A stretch of DNA of 64,000 bases, taken from Apilactobacillus micheneri (lineage in GTDB: Bacteria > Bacillota > Bacilli > Lactobacillales > Lactobacillaceae). The DNA is taken from positions 302,858 to 366,857 of the forward strand of contig NZ_POSO01000003.1 of NCBI RefSeq assembly GCF_002993975.1, written 5' to 3'. The notes under the pieces are model-generated. The model saw only the letters and a program-made list of their open reading frames with translations, did not search any database and was not told where the DNA came from. The stretch's first letter is position 1. Every line of letters begins with the position of its first letter. This document shows positions 51,506 through 60,595 of this stretch, piece by piece. A program made the position numbers and the translations under genes.

Positions 51506-51539
51506 AAAAAATGGAACCATTATAATGGTTCCATTTTTT
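51506..51539. terminator. Bidirectional terminator between DUF4044 and ftsK
   Basis: Perfect palindrome with ATGGAACCAT and ATGGTTCCAT arms flanked by A6 and T6. Confidence 0.92.
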
Positions 51540-51541
51540 AT

Positions 51542-53908
51542 TTAATCAGAATCATCATTTGATTGCTTATAAACTTGTCGTGGCTTGCTGCCCTCTTGAG
51601 GTCCAATATAACCACGTTGTTCTAAATCATCTATAATCCTAGCAGCTCTATTATAGCCAATTCTAAAATTACGTTGTAATAATGAAGTACTTGCTTTTTG
51701 CTCATGAATAACAAATTTTAAAGCATCACCAAATAATTCATCTTGATCTTCAACCTCTTCTTCTTTTTTAATATCTTCATCAGAAACCATCATTGAATCA
51801 TCATAATCTGCAGTTTGCTGTTCTTTTATATAATCAACAACATTTTCAACATCATCATCTGAAATGAAAGCCCCTTGAATACGAACTGGTTTGTTTTTGT
51901 CCACAGGTAGATATAACATATCACCACGTCCAAGTAGCTTTTCAGCACCATTTGTATCAATAATAGTTCTTGAATCAACACCACTAGAAACAGCAAACGC
52001 TATCCTAGATGGCACATTAGATTTAATTAAACCAGTAATAACATCTACTGAGGGACGTTGAGTAGCTAATATCATATGAATACCAGCAGCACGCCCCATT
52101 TGAGCTAATCTAATGATTGCACTTTCCACTTCATTAGAAACAGTCATCATCAAATCAGCCAATTCATCAACTACTACCACAATGTATGGTAATGTTTGAC
52201 GGTCTCCACCATCTTCTTTATTTAATTTTTTAACATATTTGTTATAACTACTTATTTTTCTTTGATTATTTTTAGCAAATAAATCATATCTATTTTCCAT
52301 TTCAGTAACAACTTTATTCAATGATCTTGCTGCTTTTTTGGGTTCAGAAACAACTGGTGTTAATAAATGAGGAATCCCATTGTATACACCTAGTTCAACT
52401 TTTTTAGGATCAATAAGCATCATTTTAACTTCGCTAGGCTTAGCATTTAATAAGATGCTAGTAATAATTCCATTAATAGCAACAGATTTACCACTCCCAG
52501 TAGATCCTGCAATTAATAGGTGCGGTAGCTTAGTTAAATCAGTAGATATAACATCCCCATTAACATTTCTTCCTAAAGGAACACTCAGTAAACTATGATT
52601 TTTATCTTGAGAATCTACAACATCTTTAAAAGACACTGTTGAAACATTTTTATTAGGAACTTCAATTCCTATCAAAGATTTTCCAGGAATAGGCGCTTCA
52701 ATTCTAATATCTTTAGCGGCAAGGGCCAATGCCAAATCATCAGCCAAATTAACAATTTTACTAACTTTTACACCAATTGCAGGATGAAGTTCATATTCAG
52801 TTACCGATGGTCCTAAACTAACATTCTTTATCTCTGCATCAACGCCAAAACTATTAAGCGTTTTTTTCAATATAACAGTATTTTTATCGATGGCCTTATA
52901 TTCGTCAGATTGATCAGTTTGTTTAATTTCAGATAATAGATTAGACGATGGTAAATCATATTCTTCGTCGTTAGTTTCACTATTATTTTCTATAATAGGA
53001 TCATCAAAATTATCTTTTTGTTTATTAATAACATCAGAAACTTTTTCAGATTTTTTATTATCATTATTATATTCACTAGCTAATTTGTAATCTTTATCAT
53101 TGTCTTTAAGATCATCACTTGGTTCTTCAATATTTTCTTTTTTGGATACAGATTTTGTATCTTTCTTTGATGAATCCATCCAACCAGATAATTTAGGCTT
53201 AGGAGTCTTATTATCTGGCTTTAAATTTTTATCATCAGTATCTTCTTTAACTTGTTTTTTATTATTTATATCATGAACCTTTTTACCTATTTTTTGTGAA
53301 GATTCACCTATTTTTTCTGATAATTTTTCTGAATGCTTTTGAAATTTATCAAATATTTGATTCATTGATACGTTAAATGAAATCAAACCACCAATAATTA
53401 TCATGATAATAGAAATAATTTCAGATCCTAGAATAGAAACTAAAAAGTTAAAAATCGTCAATAAGGAAGCTCCAATGATTCCACCACCAACAGAACTATT
53501 AGATTTCATTCCTATAAAGTCGTTAGAAATTATATTCAATGTTTGTCTAATAAAATCGCTGTTATTATATCCAGAAAAATAAAGTGCAGATAAAAACATT
53601 AATATACCTAAATATGTAACAATCACGCCTGATATAACTCTCTTATTTAGACTAAGATTGTTTCCTTTTATTAAAAATATGATGCCAGTAATTAAAGTAA
53701 TTAAATAAAAAATAACAACACTGTCACCTACAAAGAAACGAAAAAAGTTATTAATAGTAATACCTAAAAATCCTAATTGTAAGTAGCTAAATAAACTAAT
53801 AAATATCATAAATAAGCCAAATAAATAATTATTATATTTTTTATCAATTGAGAATAAATTTTTATTTGATCTTTTTGTATGTGAATTATTTTTTCGTTTT
53901 CTAGCCAA
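51542..53908 (-). CDS. ftsK: DNA translocase FtsK/SpoIIIE
   Basis: Septal ATP-driven motor that clears chromosome DNA at division. The 788 residues have four N-terminal membrane helices (about 25-185), a long charged linker (190-335), the motor with Walker A AGSTGSGKSVAIN near 464, and a C-terminal winged-helix gamma domain (FRIGYNRAARIIDDLEQRGYIG) that reads polar DNA motifs. Length normal. It lies behind trmL and ends in the shared terminator. Confidence 0.96.
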   Translation of the reverse strand: MARKRKNNSHTKRSNKNLFSIDKKYNNYLFGLFMIFISLFSYLQLGFLGITINNFFRFFVGDSVVIFYLITLITGIIFLIKGNNLSLNKRVISGVIVTYLGILMFLSALYFSGYNNSDFIRQTLNIISNDFIGMKSNSSVGGGIIGASLLTIFNFLVSILGSEIISIIMIIIGGLISFNVSMNQIFDKFQKHSEKLSEKIGESSQKIGKKVHDINNKKQVKEDTDDKNLKPDNKTPKPKLSGWMDSSKKDTKSVSKKENIEEPSDDLKDNDKDYKLASEYNNDNKKSEKVSDVINKQKDNFDDPIIENNSETNDEEYDLPSSNLLSEIKQTDQSDEYKAIDKNTVILKKTLNSFGVDAEIKNVSLGPSVTEYELHPAIGVKVSKIVNLADDLALALAAKDIRIEAPIPGKSLIGIEVPNKNVSTVSFKDVVDSQDKNHSLLSVPLGRNVNGDVISTDLTKLPHLLIAGSTGSGKSVAINGIITSILLNAKPSEVKMMLIDPKKVELGVYNGIPHLLTPVVSEPKKAARSLNKVVTEMENRYDLFAKNNQRKISSYNKYVKKLNKEDGGDRQTLPYIVVVVDELADLMMTVSNEVESAIIRLAQMGRAAGIHMILATQRPSVDVITGLIKSNVPSRIAFAVSSGVDSRTIIDTNGAEKLLGRGDMLYLPVDKNKPVRIQGAFISDDDVENVVDYIKEQQTADYDDSMMVSDEDIKKEEEVEDQDELFGDALKFVIHEQKASTSLLQRNFRIGYNRAARIIDDLEQRGYIGPQEGSKPRQVYKQSNDDSD

Positions 53909-53930
53909 ATATATTACTCCTTTAAATTAT

Positions 53931-54443
53931 TTATTTTAATTTGTCATGTTCATATTCATGACTTCTTTCTAAATTTGGAAAATCTTGTTGTCTAAGTGCT
54001 TCATAAATAACGATTGCACAAGTATTAGACAAATTAAGAGCTCTAATATGAGTGTCGTCTTGAGGTATACGAATAGCTTTATCACTATTTTTTCGCATAA
54101 ATGGTTCAGGTAAACCTGTAGTTTCTTTGCCAAACATAAAGTAATTATTATAATTATCGTCTGAATAATCACAATCAGTATAATCTTTACTAGCAAATTT
54201 TGAAACTAAGTGTAATTTATCCTTATCACCTAATGTCTCCATAAATTCAGGTAAGCTTTCATGATAATTAATATTAACTTTATTCCAATAGTCTAATCCA
54301 GCTCTTTTTAAGTGTTTATCATCAACAGAGAATCCGAGTGGTTTGATTAAATCTAAAGTGGTATCAGTTCCTGCACAAGTTCTGGCAATATTACCTGTAT
54401 TAGCAGGCATAAGTGGTTCAAATAAAACAATATGATTAGTCAT
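53931..54443 (-). CDS. trmL: tRNA (cytidine/uridine-34 2'-O)-methyltransferase
   Basis: SPOUT-class methyltransferase acting on the wobble base of tRNA-Leu, by family. The 170 residues contain NHIVLFEPLMPANTGNIARTC at the start and the knot region FMFGKETTGLPEPF and RIPQDDTHIRALNLSN. Normal length for TrmL. It sits 18 bases behind rlmA and 22 before ftsK, probably one transcript. Confidence 0.94.
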   Translation of the reverse strand: MTNHIVLFEPLMPANTGNIARTCAGTDTTLDLIKPLGFSVDDKHLKRAGLDYWNKVNINYHESLPEFMETLGDKDKLHLVSKFASKDYTDCDYSDDNYNNYFMFGKETTGLPEPFMRKNSDKAIRIPQDDTHIRALNLSNTCAIVIYEALRQQDFPNLERSHEYEHDKLK

Positions 54444-54460
54444 TTATACTATCTCCTATA

Positions 54461-55312
54461 TTAAAATTTATTATCTAATATTGTTACATCAACTGTAATT
54501 GAATTTAAATTCTCTATTTCATCTGTTTCTAAATTAATAGCATTTTTACCCCAATGCATAGGTGTCATTAAAATCATATCTTGTCTAATACTTTTAGGCA
54601 AAGCAAAAGTATATTTAACATTATGTTTAACAGCATTAGGATAGTGTTCCATAAATAAATCTAAAACTTTAGTATTATCATAATCTTGCTTTTTATGATC
54701 ATCTTTATACAATTTTCTTCTCAACTCAATTAAATAATTAGAATTAGGAATCACTTTTATTAAGTGACCATCTTTTTTGATAATTCGATTAAATTCTTCA
54801 TAAGAAGATGGAGAAAACATATCCATAACAACTGAAATACTTTTATCATTAAATGGTAATTGTGCTAAATCAGCAACACAATAAAATAAATTTTTGCTTA
54901 ATTCACTAGTTGATAAATTAACCCCTGGTTTTGATATATCAAAACCAATTGCACTATCTTCATTGTTTCTATTTTCCTCAAGTTTTTTTATAGGAGTTCC
55001 CTCACCACTACCAATATCTAAAATGGTTTGTTTCCCACTAGGTATTAAATCAGATATTTTATTGATAATACCATCAAATAATCCTGCATTAATCAATTTT
55101 CTTCTAGAAACTAACATTTTCTTATCATATTCAGTGTTAACTTTATGATTGATAAAATATAAAGTTCCTTTTTTAGATATATCCATAGAATGGTTATTAG
55201 GACAAACAATAGAAAAATCATTGATTTTTTTATAACCTTTACCACATGCAGGGCATTTAAATAAATTAATATTGTCTGATAAAAATTGCTTAGCAATTTC
55301 TATTTTTTTCAT
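54461..55312 (-). CDS. rlmA: 23S rRNA (guanine-N1)-methyltransferase RlmA
   Basis: Methylates G745 or G748 of 23S rRNA; the Gram-positive enzyme (TlrB type) modifies G748. The 283 residues start with a zinc-finger (C20, C23, C37, H41) followed by a SAM fold with LDIGSGEGTP and FNDKSISVVMDMFSPSSYEEF. Start is the ATG behind AAGGAG. Whether it affects macrolide response here cannot be told. Confidence 0.9.
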   Translation of the reverse strand: MKKIEIAKQFLSDNINLFKCPACGKGYKKINDFSIVCPNNHSMDISKKGTLYFINHKVNTEYDKKMLVSRRKLINAGLFDGIINKISDLIPSGKQTILDIGSGEGTPIKKLEENRNNEDSAIGFDISKPGVNLSTSELSKNLFYCVADLAQLPFNDKSISVVMDMFSPSSYEEFNRIIKKDGHLIKVIPNSNYLIELRRKLYKDDHKKQDYDNTKVLDLFMEHYPNAVKHNVKYTFALPKSIRQDMILMTPMHWGKNAINLETDEIENLNSITVDVTILDNKF

Positions 55313-55379
55313 AATTAAATCTCCTTCTATTCAATATTATAGTATATCATATAAGCAAAATTTTAATATAGACAACAAT

Positions 55380-55405
55380 AAAAGCTCCTTTATAAAGGAG
55401 CTTTT
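55380..55405 (-). terminator. Intrinsic terminator of the relQ-nadK-rluD run
   Basis: A perfect 26-base palindrome, AAAAGCTCCTTTA with TAAAGGAGCTTTT, directly after the pseudouridine synthase stop. Confidence 0.85.
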
Positions 55406-56285
55406 ATTTAATAATTTTTTTCATATCTTCTGGTAATGGTGCATTACACTCAACATATTTATCAACAAACGGATTATAAAAAATGGTTTTATAGCAGTGT
55501 AAAGCTTGTCTATTCATAATGTGATTATCAGGATTATATAGCCAATCACCAATTAAAGGGTGACCAATTGCTTTACAGTGAACTCTAATTTGATGAGTCC
55601 TTCCTGTATGTAATTTAACTTTAAGCACACTTAAACCATTTATCCTTTTATTAACCCAAAATTCTGTCCTAGACATCTTTCCACCATCACTAATGGTTCG
55701 TTTAACAAATGAATCATTTTGTCTACCAATAGGTAAATTAATATCAACATGTTTAGAGTAAATATTACCCTGTACAATAGCAATATAATATTTTTGAATA
55801 CTGTCATCTTTAAATTGTTTATCTAATACTGAGTGTGCAAAATGATGCTTTGCAAAAATGACTAGGCCACTAGTATCCATGTCCAATCGATTAACAATAT
55901 GTATTTTTTGATTTTCATATTGTTTTCTTTGAAAATACCCCTTAACACGATTAACTAATGTATCATCAGTGTAAATTCTTGAAGGAATTGACGGTACCCC
56001 TGCTGGCTTATTCACTACCAAAAAATGTTCATCTTCATAAATAATGTCTATGGGTAAATTAGAAACATTAAAGTAATCACCACTAATTTCAGGAGGCAAA
56101 ATTAATTTAATTTTGTCATTATTTTTTAACATGAAATTAGCGTATCTTTCACTATTGTTTACAAACATCATCCCACCGTGAAACTTAACTTGTTTTAGTA
56201 ATGTTCTAGTGACACCTTTAGACCCAAGAAAAGTTCTTAACCTTATTGGTTCAATGTTATGGTTCACCCAATTAAATTTAGTCAT
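55404..56285 (-). CDS. RluD-family 23S rRNA pseudouridine synthase
   Basis: Converts uridine to pseudouridine in rRNA. About 293 residues with a partial S4-like N-terminus, the catalytic motif NRLDMDTSGLVIFAK with Asp135 and a C-terminal RTHQIRVHCKAIGHPLIGD. The start is the ATG at 56283-56285, overlapping the nadK end by 8 bases; the ATG two codons before is too near the ribosome site. Belongs to the RluA/RluD family; exact target positions unknown. Confidence 0.92.
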   Translation of the reverse strand: MTKFNWVNHNIEPIRLRTFLGSKGVTRTLLKQVKFHGGMMFVNNSERYANFMLKNNDKIKLILPPEISGDYFNVSNLPIDIIYEDEHFLVVNKPAGVPSIPSRIYTDDTLVNRVKGYFQRKQYENQKIHIVNRLDMDTSGLVIFAKHHFAHSVLDKQFKDDSIQKYYIAIVQGNIYSKHVDINLPIGRQNDSFVKRTISDGGKMSRTEFWVNKRINGLSVLKVKLHTGRTHQIRVHCKAIGHPLIGDWLYNPDNHIMNRQALHCYKTIFYNPFVDKYVECNAPLPEDMKKIIK

Positions 56286-57087
56286 TATCATGTACCCCAA
56301 TAAATGAATTGCTTACTCTTTTCCAAAAATGAGTATGTCGATATTGAGCAAAATAAATTCGATCATTTGAAATAGAATAAGTAATAGATTGAATTGGTCT
56401 ATTTTGAACTACCAATTGATCACAAGTCAAAATATTATGATATGGATTATCAGGAATAATTGTGATCCATTCATCGGGAGGAATAATAATTGGAGAACCT
56501 AAAGTCCTAAAAACCCTATTATTTATAGAAGCCATTTCAGAAACTTGAACAGCATCAAATTCAGGACTAATAATTGCTCCACCTACTGACTTATTATATG
56601 CCGTAGATCCAGTTGGAGTAGCAACACATAATCCGTCACCTCTAAATTTCTCAAAAAATTCATTTTTAATATTTATGTCAGTAACCATAGTTCCATTTAT
56701 TCTTTTAAGCGTTGATTCATTTAAGGCAACCATACTATCAGATGGCCCACCATCTTTATAATTTATATTTATAGACAATAGTGGATAACTAACACTTTGA
56801 CCATTATCATTTTCTAAACTATCTACCAATTGTTGAACTTCATAGTCTCTCCAATCGGTATAAAATCCTAAATGCCCAGTATGAATTCCAACAAATCTAA
56901 TATTATTAATTGAATCATTATAATGATGAAATGCAGATAATAATGTACCATCACCACCAACAGATATTACAATTTGAGGATTTAGTCCATCGTATTGTAA
57001 TTTTGAGGAATTATCAATTTTCTCTTTTAGTTGACTTGCAACTTCATTAGAAGTTGAACCATCATTACTATATATTGAAACTCTCAT
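56278..57087 (-). CDS. nadK: NAD kinase
   Basis: Phosphorylates NAD to NADP. The 269 residues have the diacylglycerol-kinase-like GGDGTLL at 44-50, the NE/D motif in ALNESTLKR, and TPTGSTAYNKSVGGAIISP in the C-terminal beta domain. It follows relQ by 2 bases and overlaps the pseudouridine synthase start, an order conserved in Bacilli (relQ-nadK-rluD). Confidence 0.96.
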   Translation of the reverse strand: MRVSIYSNDGSTSNEVASQLKEKIDNSSKLQYDGLNPQIVISVGGDGTLLSAFHHYNDSINNIRFVGIHTGHLGFYTDWRDYEVQQLVDSLENDNGQSVSYPLLSININYKDGGPSDSMVALNESTLKRINGTMVTDINIKNEFFEKFRGDGLCVATPTGSTAYNKSVGGAIISPEFDAVQVSEMASINNRVFRTLGSPIIIPPDEWITIIPDNPYHNILTCDQLVVQNRPIQSITYSISNDRIYFAQYRHTHFWKRVSNSFIGVHDND

Positions 57088-57089
57088 TA

Positions 57090-57716
57090 TTAATCATCCC
57101 TATTATTTTTGTGGTTTTCAGATTGTTTTTCAATTAGTTCATCGCGAATTTCTGACATACCTTCATCTAATTTAAATGCAGTTTCGGCTGATTCCTGTAG
57201 ACGTTTTTTTAATTCTTCTGGAAAAACACCATTATATTTATAATTTAAAGAATGTTCAACCGTTGCCCAGAAGTTCATAGCTAAAGTTCTGACTTGAATT
57301 TCCGATAATATCTTATGTTCTCCAGTTGACATTTCAACTGGATATTCAAAGACAATATGATATGAACGATAACCACTAGATTTTTCTTTATTAACATAGT
57401 CACGTTCTTCTAAAATATTTATATCTGTTCTTTTACGCAGAATATCTACTACTTGGTAAATATCTTCAACAAAAGGACACATTATCCTTAAACCGGCAAT
57501 ATCTTCCATGTCTTGAGATAAGCGATCTTCAGATATATATCTTCGATTCATTTTTTCTTTAATACTTGATACAGGCTTAACACGACCAGTAACAAACTCT
57601 ACTGGACTTCTTTTACCAAATTGCAAGAATTCTTTTCTTATTCCTCGTAATTTTATTTTAAGTTCCCCTACTGCTTGTTCATAAGGAAATAAAAAATGTT
57701 CCCAATTTTTTACCAC
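57090..57716 (-). CDS. relQ: Small alarmone synthetase RelQ
   Basis: Synthetase-only (p)ppGpp enzyme (YjbM/SAS1 class). The 208 residues contain the nucleotidyltransferase RelA-SpoT domain with SRRYISEDRLSQDMEDIAGLRI-like core (about 65-90), EIQVRTLAMNFWATVEH, and a C-terminal helix that supports tetramers. Start is a GTG (57714-57716), 8 bases behind AGGAGG. First gene of the relQ-nadK-rluD transcript, divergent from spxH. Confidence 0.93.
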   Translation of the reverse strand: MVKNWEHFLFPYEQAVGELKIKLRGIRKEFLQFGKRSPVEFVTGRVKPVSSIKEKMNRRYISEDRLSQDMEDIAGLRIMCPFVEDIYQVVDILRKRTDINILEERDYVNKEKSSGYRSYHIVFEYPVEMSTGEHKILSEIQVRTLAMNFWATVEHSLNYKYNGVFPEELKKRLQESAETAFKLDEGMSEIRDELIEKQSENHKNNRDD

Positions 57717-57807
57717 TAGGAAAACCTCCTCTATTTAAGCCATTCATTGAATTATTTTACCATAATTTAATATAAGTAAAAAATTTATATACATAAAAGC
57801 AAAATTA

Positions 57808-57835
57808 TTGTAATTAGTAAATAATTTGGTATGCT
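57808..57835 (+). promoter_or_regulatory. Probable spxH promoter
   Basis: TTGTAA (57808-57813), a 16-base spacer and extended -10 TGGTATGCT (57830-57835), about 55 bases before spxH. Confidence 0.45.
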
Positions 57836-57888
57836 AAGTGTTGTATATATTTGTAAAGATGTTTTGATTATTTGAGGGAGGTAAAATT

Positions 57889-58530
57889 TTGTTTGAAATA
57901 TTTCTTTTTGTAGATCCTTTATGCAAAGAATGCGAAAAGTCAGAAAAAACTGTCTTAAAGTTATCAAAAGATATTGATTCAAAATTTAAGATTCAATTCA
58001 TTCCTATATATAACCTAAAAGTAATCCAAACTGATTTTTGTCATTCGAATAATAAAATAAAAAAAGTATTATCTTCAAATGAATTGTATAATTTATATCA
58101 TGATGTAGTTTTAGATTATAAAGCAGCATTATTCCAAGGTATGAAAAATGGAAAATCATTTTTCATGGATATGCAAAATAAAATCTTAGATCAAGGTATA
58201 AAATATACAGACAGTTTGTCATTAGAAACAGCTAAAGAACATAATTTAGATATACCAATGTTTGAAGAAGATCGTAGATCTAGTCTTGCTAAAAATACTG
58301 TGGAAGAAGATCAAAAGATTGTTAAAAACATGAAAATTAAAAAACCCGCGTCTGCTGTTATATTTAATTGTAATAAACCAAATAGTGGTGTTTTAACCAG
58401 TAATGTTTGCTATTCTGGACTATTTAACGCTTGTTGCAATCAAGATTTAACAAAAGATAGTTTAAAAGATATGATGAAAAAATCTCAAAAAAAATCAGTC
58501 AAAAATTCTGGATTTCATATAGTTAAGTAA
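57889..58530 (+). CDS. spxH: SpxH (YjbH) adaptor / DsbA-like protein
   Basis: Cytoplasmic adaptor that delivers Spx to ClpXP. The 213 residues have a thioredoxin-like start with CxxC (C12-K-E-C15 in VDPLCKEC) and a helical remainder, as in YjbH. Start is a TTG (57889-57891), 7 bases after GGGAGG. It lies divergent to relQ and convergent to coiA, the conserved placement of yjbH. The protein is shorter than the Bacillus homologue, which is usual in lactobacilli. Confidence 0.88.
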   Translation: MFEIFLFVDPLCKECEKSEKTVLKLSKDIDSKFKIQFIPIYNLKVIQTDFCHSNNKIKKVLSSNELYNLYHDVVLDYKAALFQGMKNGKSFFMDMQNKILDQGIKYTDSLSLETAKEHNLDIPMFEEDRRSSLAKNTVEEDQKIVKNMKIKKPASAVIFNCNKPNSGVLTSNVCYSGLFNACCNQDLTKDSLKDMMKKSQKKSVKNSGFHIVK

Positions 58531-58566
58531 AGACCTTTTTATTTAAATTTTAAAGGTCTTTTTTAT
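58529..58566. terminator. Bidirectional terminator between spxH and coiA
   Basis: AAAGACCTTT (58529-58538) pairs with AAAGGTCTTT (58553-58562), followed by T-rich sequence. Confidence 0.85.
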
Positions 58567-59606
58567 TTTGAATATTTTCTCTGTCTAAATAATCTTTAAA
58601 CCATATGGGATCTTTTAATAAATGAATAATATTGCTTTCAATTTTAATAATATTTTCATTAACCAGAATATTAATAAAAGTTTTAAATTCATGTTTATAA
58701 AAAATATTTATATTTTCTATTAAAGGAAATGTAAACTTAAACAAAGTTTTGAATAAATATTCCGAATTAATTCCATCTTCAATGTTATTTAAACAAATAA
58801 TTTTCCATAAAAAGAATTTATTATCAAAAATTGGGTAAGAAAAATACTTTTCGTTACATACTAATGGAGCTCCATCAATATTATGACCTTTTAAATAAAA
58901 ATCATTTTGAAGATTAAGAATTGTTTTGTTTCCTAATATCATATTTTTTCTAAAATTTCTTAATAAATAATTGATTTGTCTTAGATTATTATTGTATTGC
59001 AATAAAGCTTGTCTACTTTTTATAAAAGATAAAAGTTCTTTGAATGAATATATCATTTTAGATTGATAATTGATTATTCCATTTATTTCTAAACAATTGT
59101 ATCTAATTTCTACATAACCACTATTGTGCAAGAATAAAATATAAAAACCAATGTTAAAAGAATAATAAAAAATTTAGTAGTGTTTTTACTACTAAATTTT
59201 TTCTATAATTTTGTCCTAGTATCCATAATGAATGTATTCCTAAACTTTTATAGCCATTAATTCTTTCAAGAAGTCTTTTTTTAGTTATGGGACTACATTG
59301 AAACTCAAATGCTATTTTATTATTAATGAGATCTGGCTTTTGATTAATTTTAGTAATAAAACATTCAATTTTCGTGCTGTTATTATTAATAAATTTAAAT
59401 AAATTTATTTTTCCAGTTAAATGTTCATCCGTTTCATGTTCACCAAGATTGGGACAATCGTTATTTTTAGAGTGAGCAAAATGACTGATCTTTTCAGTAC
59501 CTCTTTTTAAAATAACTACTGATTTACATATTGGACAAAGATATTTTTTGTTTTTAGATGAATTAATAGCTAAAACTAATTGATTATTATAAATTGCTGT
59601 TAATAT
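58550..59606 (-). pseudogene. coiA: Competence protein CoiA, broken by start loss and frameshift
   Basis: CoiA supports recombination of incoming DNA during transformation. The N-terminal part (59154-59606) has the zinc-like KYLCPICKSVVILKRG, FAHSKNNDCPNLGEHETDEHL and the nuclease-like AFEFQCSPITKKRLLERINGYKS. No ATG, GTG or TTG is available; an ATA (59604-59606) sits where the start should be, 8 bases behind AGGG. The frame stops at 59154, and the rest of the protein (FYYSFNIGFYILFLH..) continues in another frame to 58550. Removing one T from the T6 run (59167-59172) would join them. A perfect hairpin covers the break. Confidence 0.82.
59167..59202. terminator. Perfect terminator-like hairpin inside coiA
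   Basis: A 15-bp stem without mismatches (59167-59181 with 59188-59202) and a 6-base loop. The arms end in A6 and T6, so it looks like a bidirectional intrinsic terminator. It lies at the frameshift of coiA rather than between genes. Confidence 0.7.
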
Positions 59607-59634
59607 TTTTATCGCCCTATTATTTTATATACGC

Positions 59635-59664
59635 AAAAAGCCAGCAGAAAAATCTACTGGCTTT
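59635..59664 (-). terminator. Probable intrinsic terminator of mecA
   Basis: AAAGCCAGCAGA pairs with TCTACTGGCTTT with one mismatch; a T run follows on the minus strand. Confidence 0.75.
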
Positions 59665-59667
59665 AAA

Positions 59668-60528
59668 TTATGCAAAGTATTTTTTTATTGTTTGTAATGC
59701 ACTAATTGAAATCATTAATTTACCATTATCTTCCAAATTAGATAAAGAAATATTACTCTTTGATGAATATTCCAGTGCTACCGCAACATCTCTTTGAAAA
59801 ACAAGAGCATCGTCTTCGTTATACCCTTCTGGTAACGACATATATAAATAATAACTACCTTCATATTTGTATAAATATGTTTCTGGCATATTATTATTTA
59901 AAGCTTTAGATAAACTAACCAAATCATCAAATGAATTCAATTTAAGGACAATATTATTAACCATATGATTAGATGGCTTACTATTTTTATCCATACCTTT
60001 TGCAGCATTAACTAATTGAGATATAGAACTGTTGACCATATGATTTTCATTCTTACCTTCTAATTCATCAACCTTGTTTTTTAGTGTTTTTAAATAATTT
60101 AATATATTATTTTTACTTTCATCGGTTAATGATAGTTTACTAAATTCGTCAATTTTGTTTTTGATATTATTACTTATACCTTCTAAAGAAGGATCTTCAA
60201 ACTTATTATCTTTATCAGTAATTTCAGAAAGTTTTTCTTTGCTAATTTTACCACTGGATAAATTATTTTTATCAATATCATTTTCACTTAAATGATTGTT
60301 TTTGATAAACATTTCCAATCCAGATTTATTAGGAACTACCTGAAATGTAACAGCAGAAGTATCTTTAAATTCTTTGTCAGCATCAATTTCTTCTAAGATT
60401 CCATACAAAAAAGACTCAATACGATCTTCATCACCAAGTAAAGATAATACATCAACTCCACGTTCAGATAATTCGTCATTACTTATCATAACTTTGATTG
60501 TATCTTCATTTATACGTTGCATTTCCAT
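59668..60528 (-). CDS. mecA: ClpC adaptor MecA
   Basis: Adaptor that targets ComK-like or Spx-type substrates to ClpCP. The 286 residues have the N-terminal substrate domain (MEMQRINEDTIKVMISNDEL.. to about 90) and a C-terminal ClpC-binding domain (about 195-286). The middle linker (about 95-190) is longer and more acidic/Asn-rich than usual; common MecA proteins have about 220-240 residues. Start is the ATG at 60526-60528, 9 bases after GAGGTG. It lies directly upstream of coiA, the usual arrangement. Confidence 0.94.
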   Translation of the reverse strand: MEMQRINEDTIKVMISNDELSERGVDVLSLLGDEDRIESFLYGILEEIDADKEFKDTSAVTFQVVPNKSGLEMFIKNNHLSENDIDKNNLSSGKISKEKLSEITDKDNKFEDPSLEGISNNIKNKIDEFSKLSLTDESKNNILNYLKTLKNKVDELEGKNENHMVNSSISQLVNAAKGMDKNSKPSNHMVNNIVLKLNSFDDLVSLSKALNNNMPETYLYKYEGSYYLYMSLPEGYNEDDALVFQRDVAVALEYSSKSNISLSNLEDNGKLMISISALQTIKKYFA

Positions 60529-60595
60529 AATTAGGCACACCTCTTCTACATATAAATTTTATATCATATTGTTACTATAAGTAAACAATATTAAC

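Noticed and set aside
58550-59131. The 193-residue frame as an independent gene
   Set aside because: It begins at a TTG without a ribosome site and continues the CoiA fold from the upstream frame, so it is the 3' part of broken coiA.
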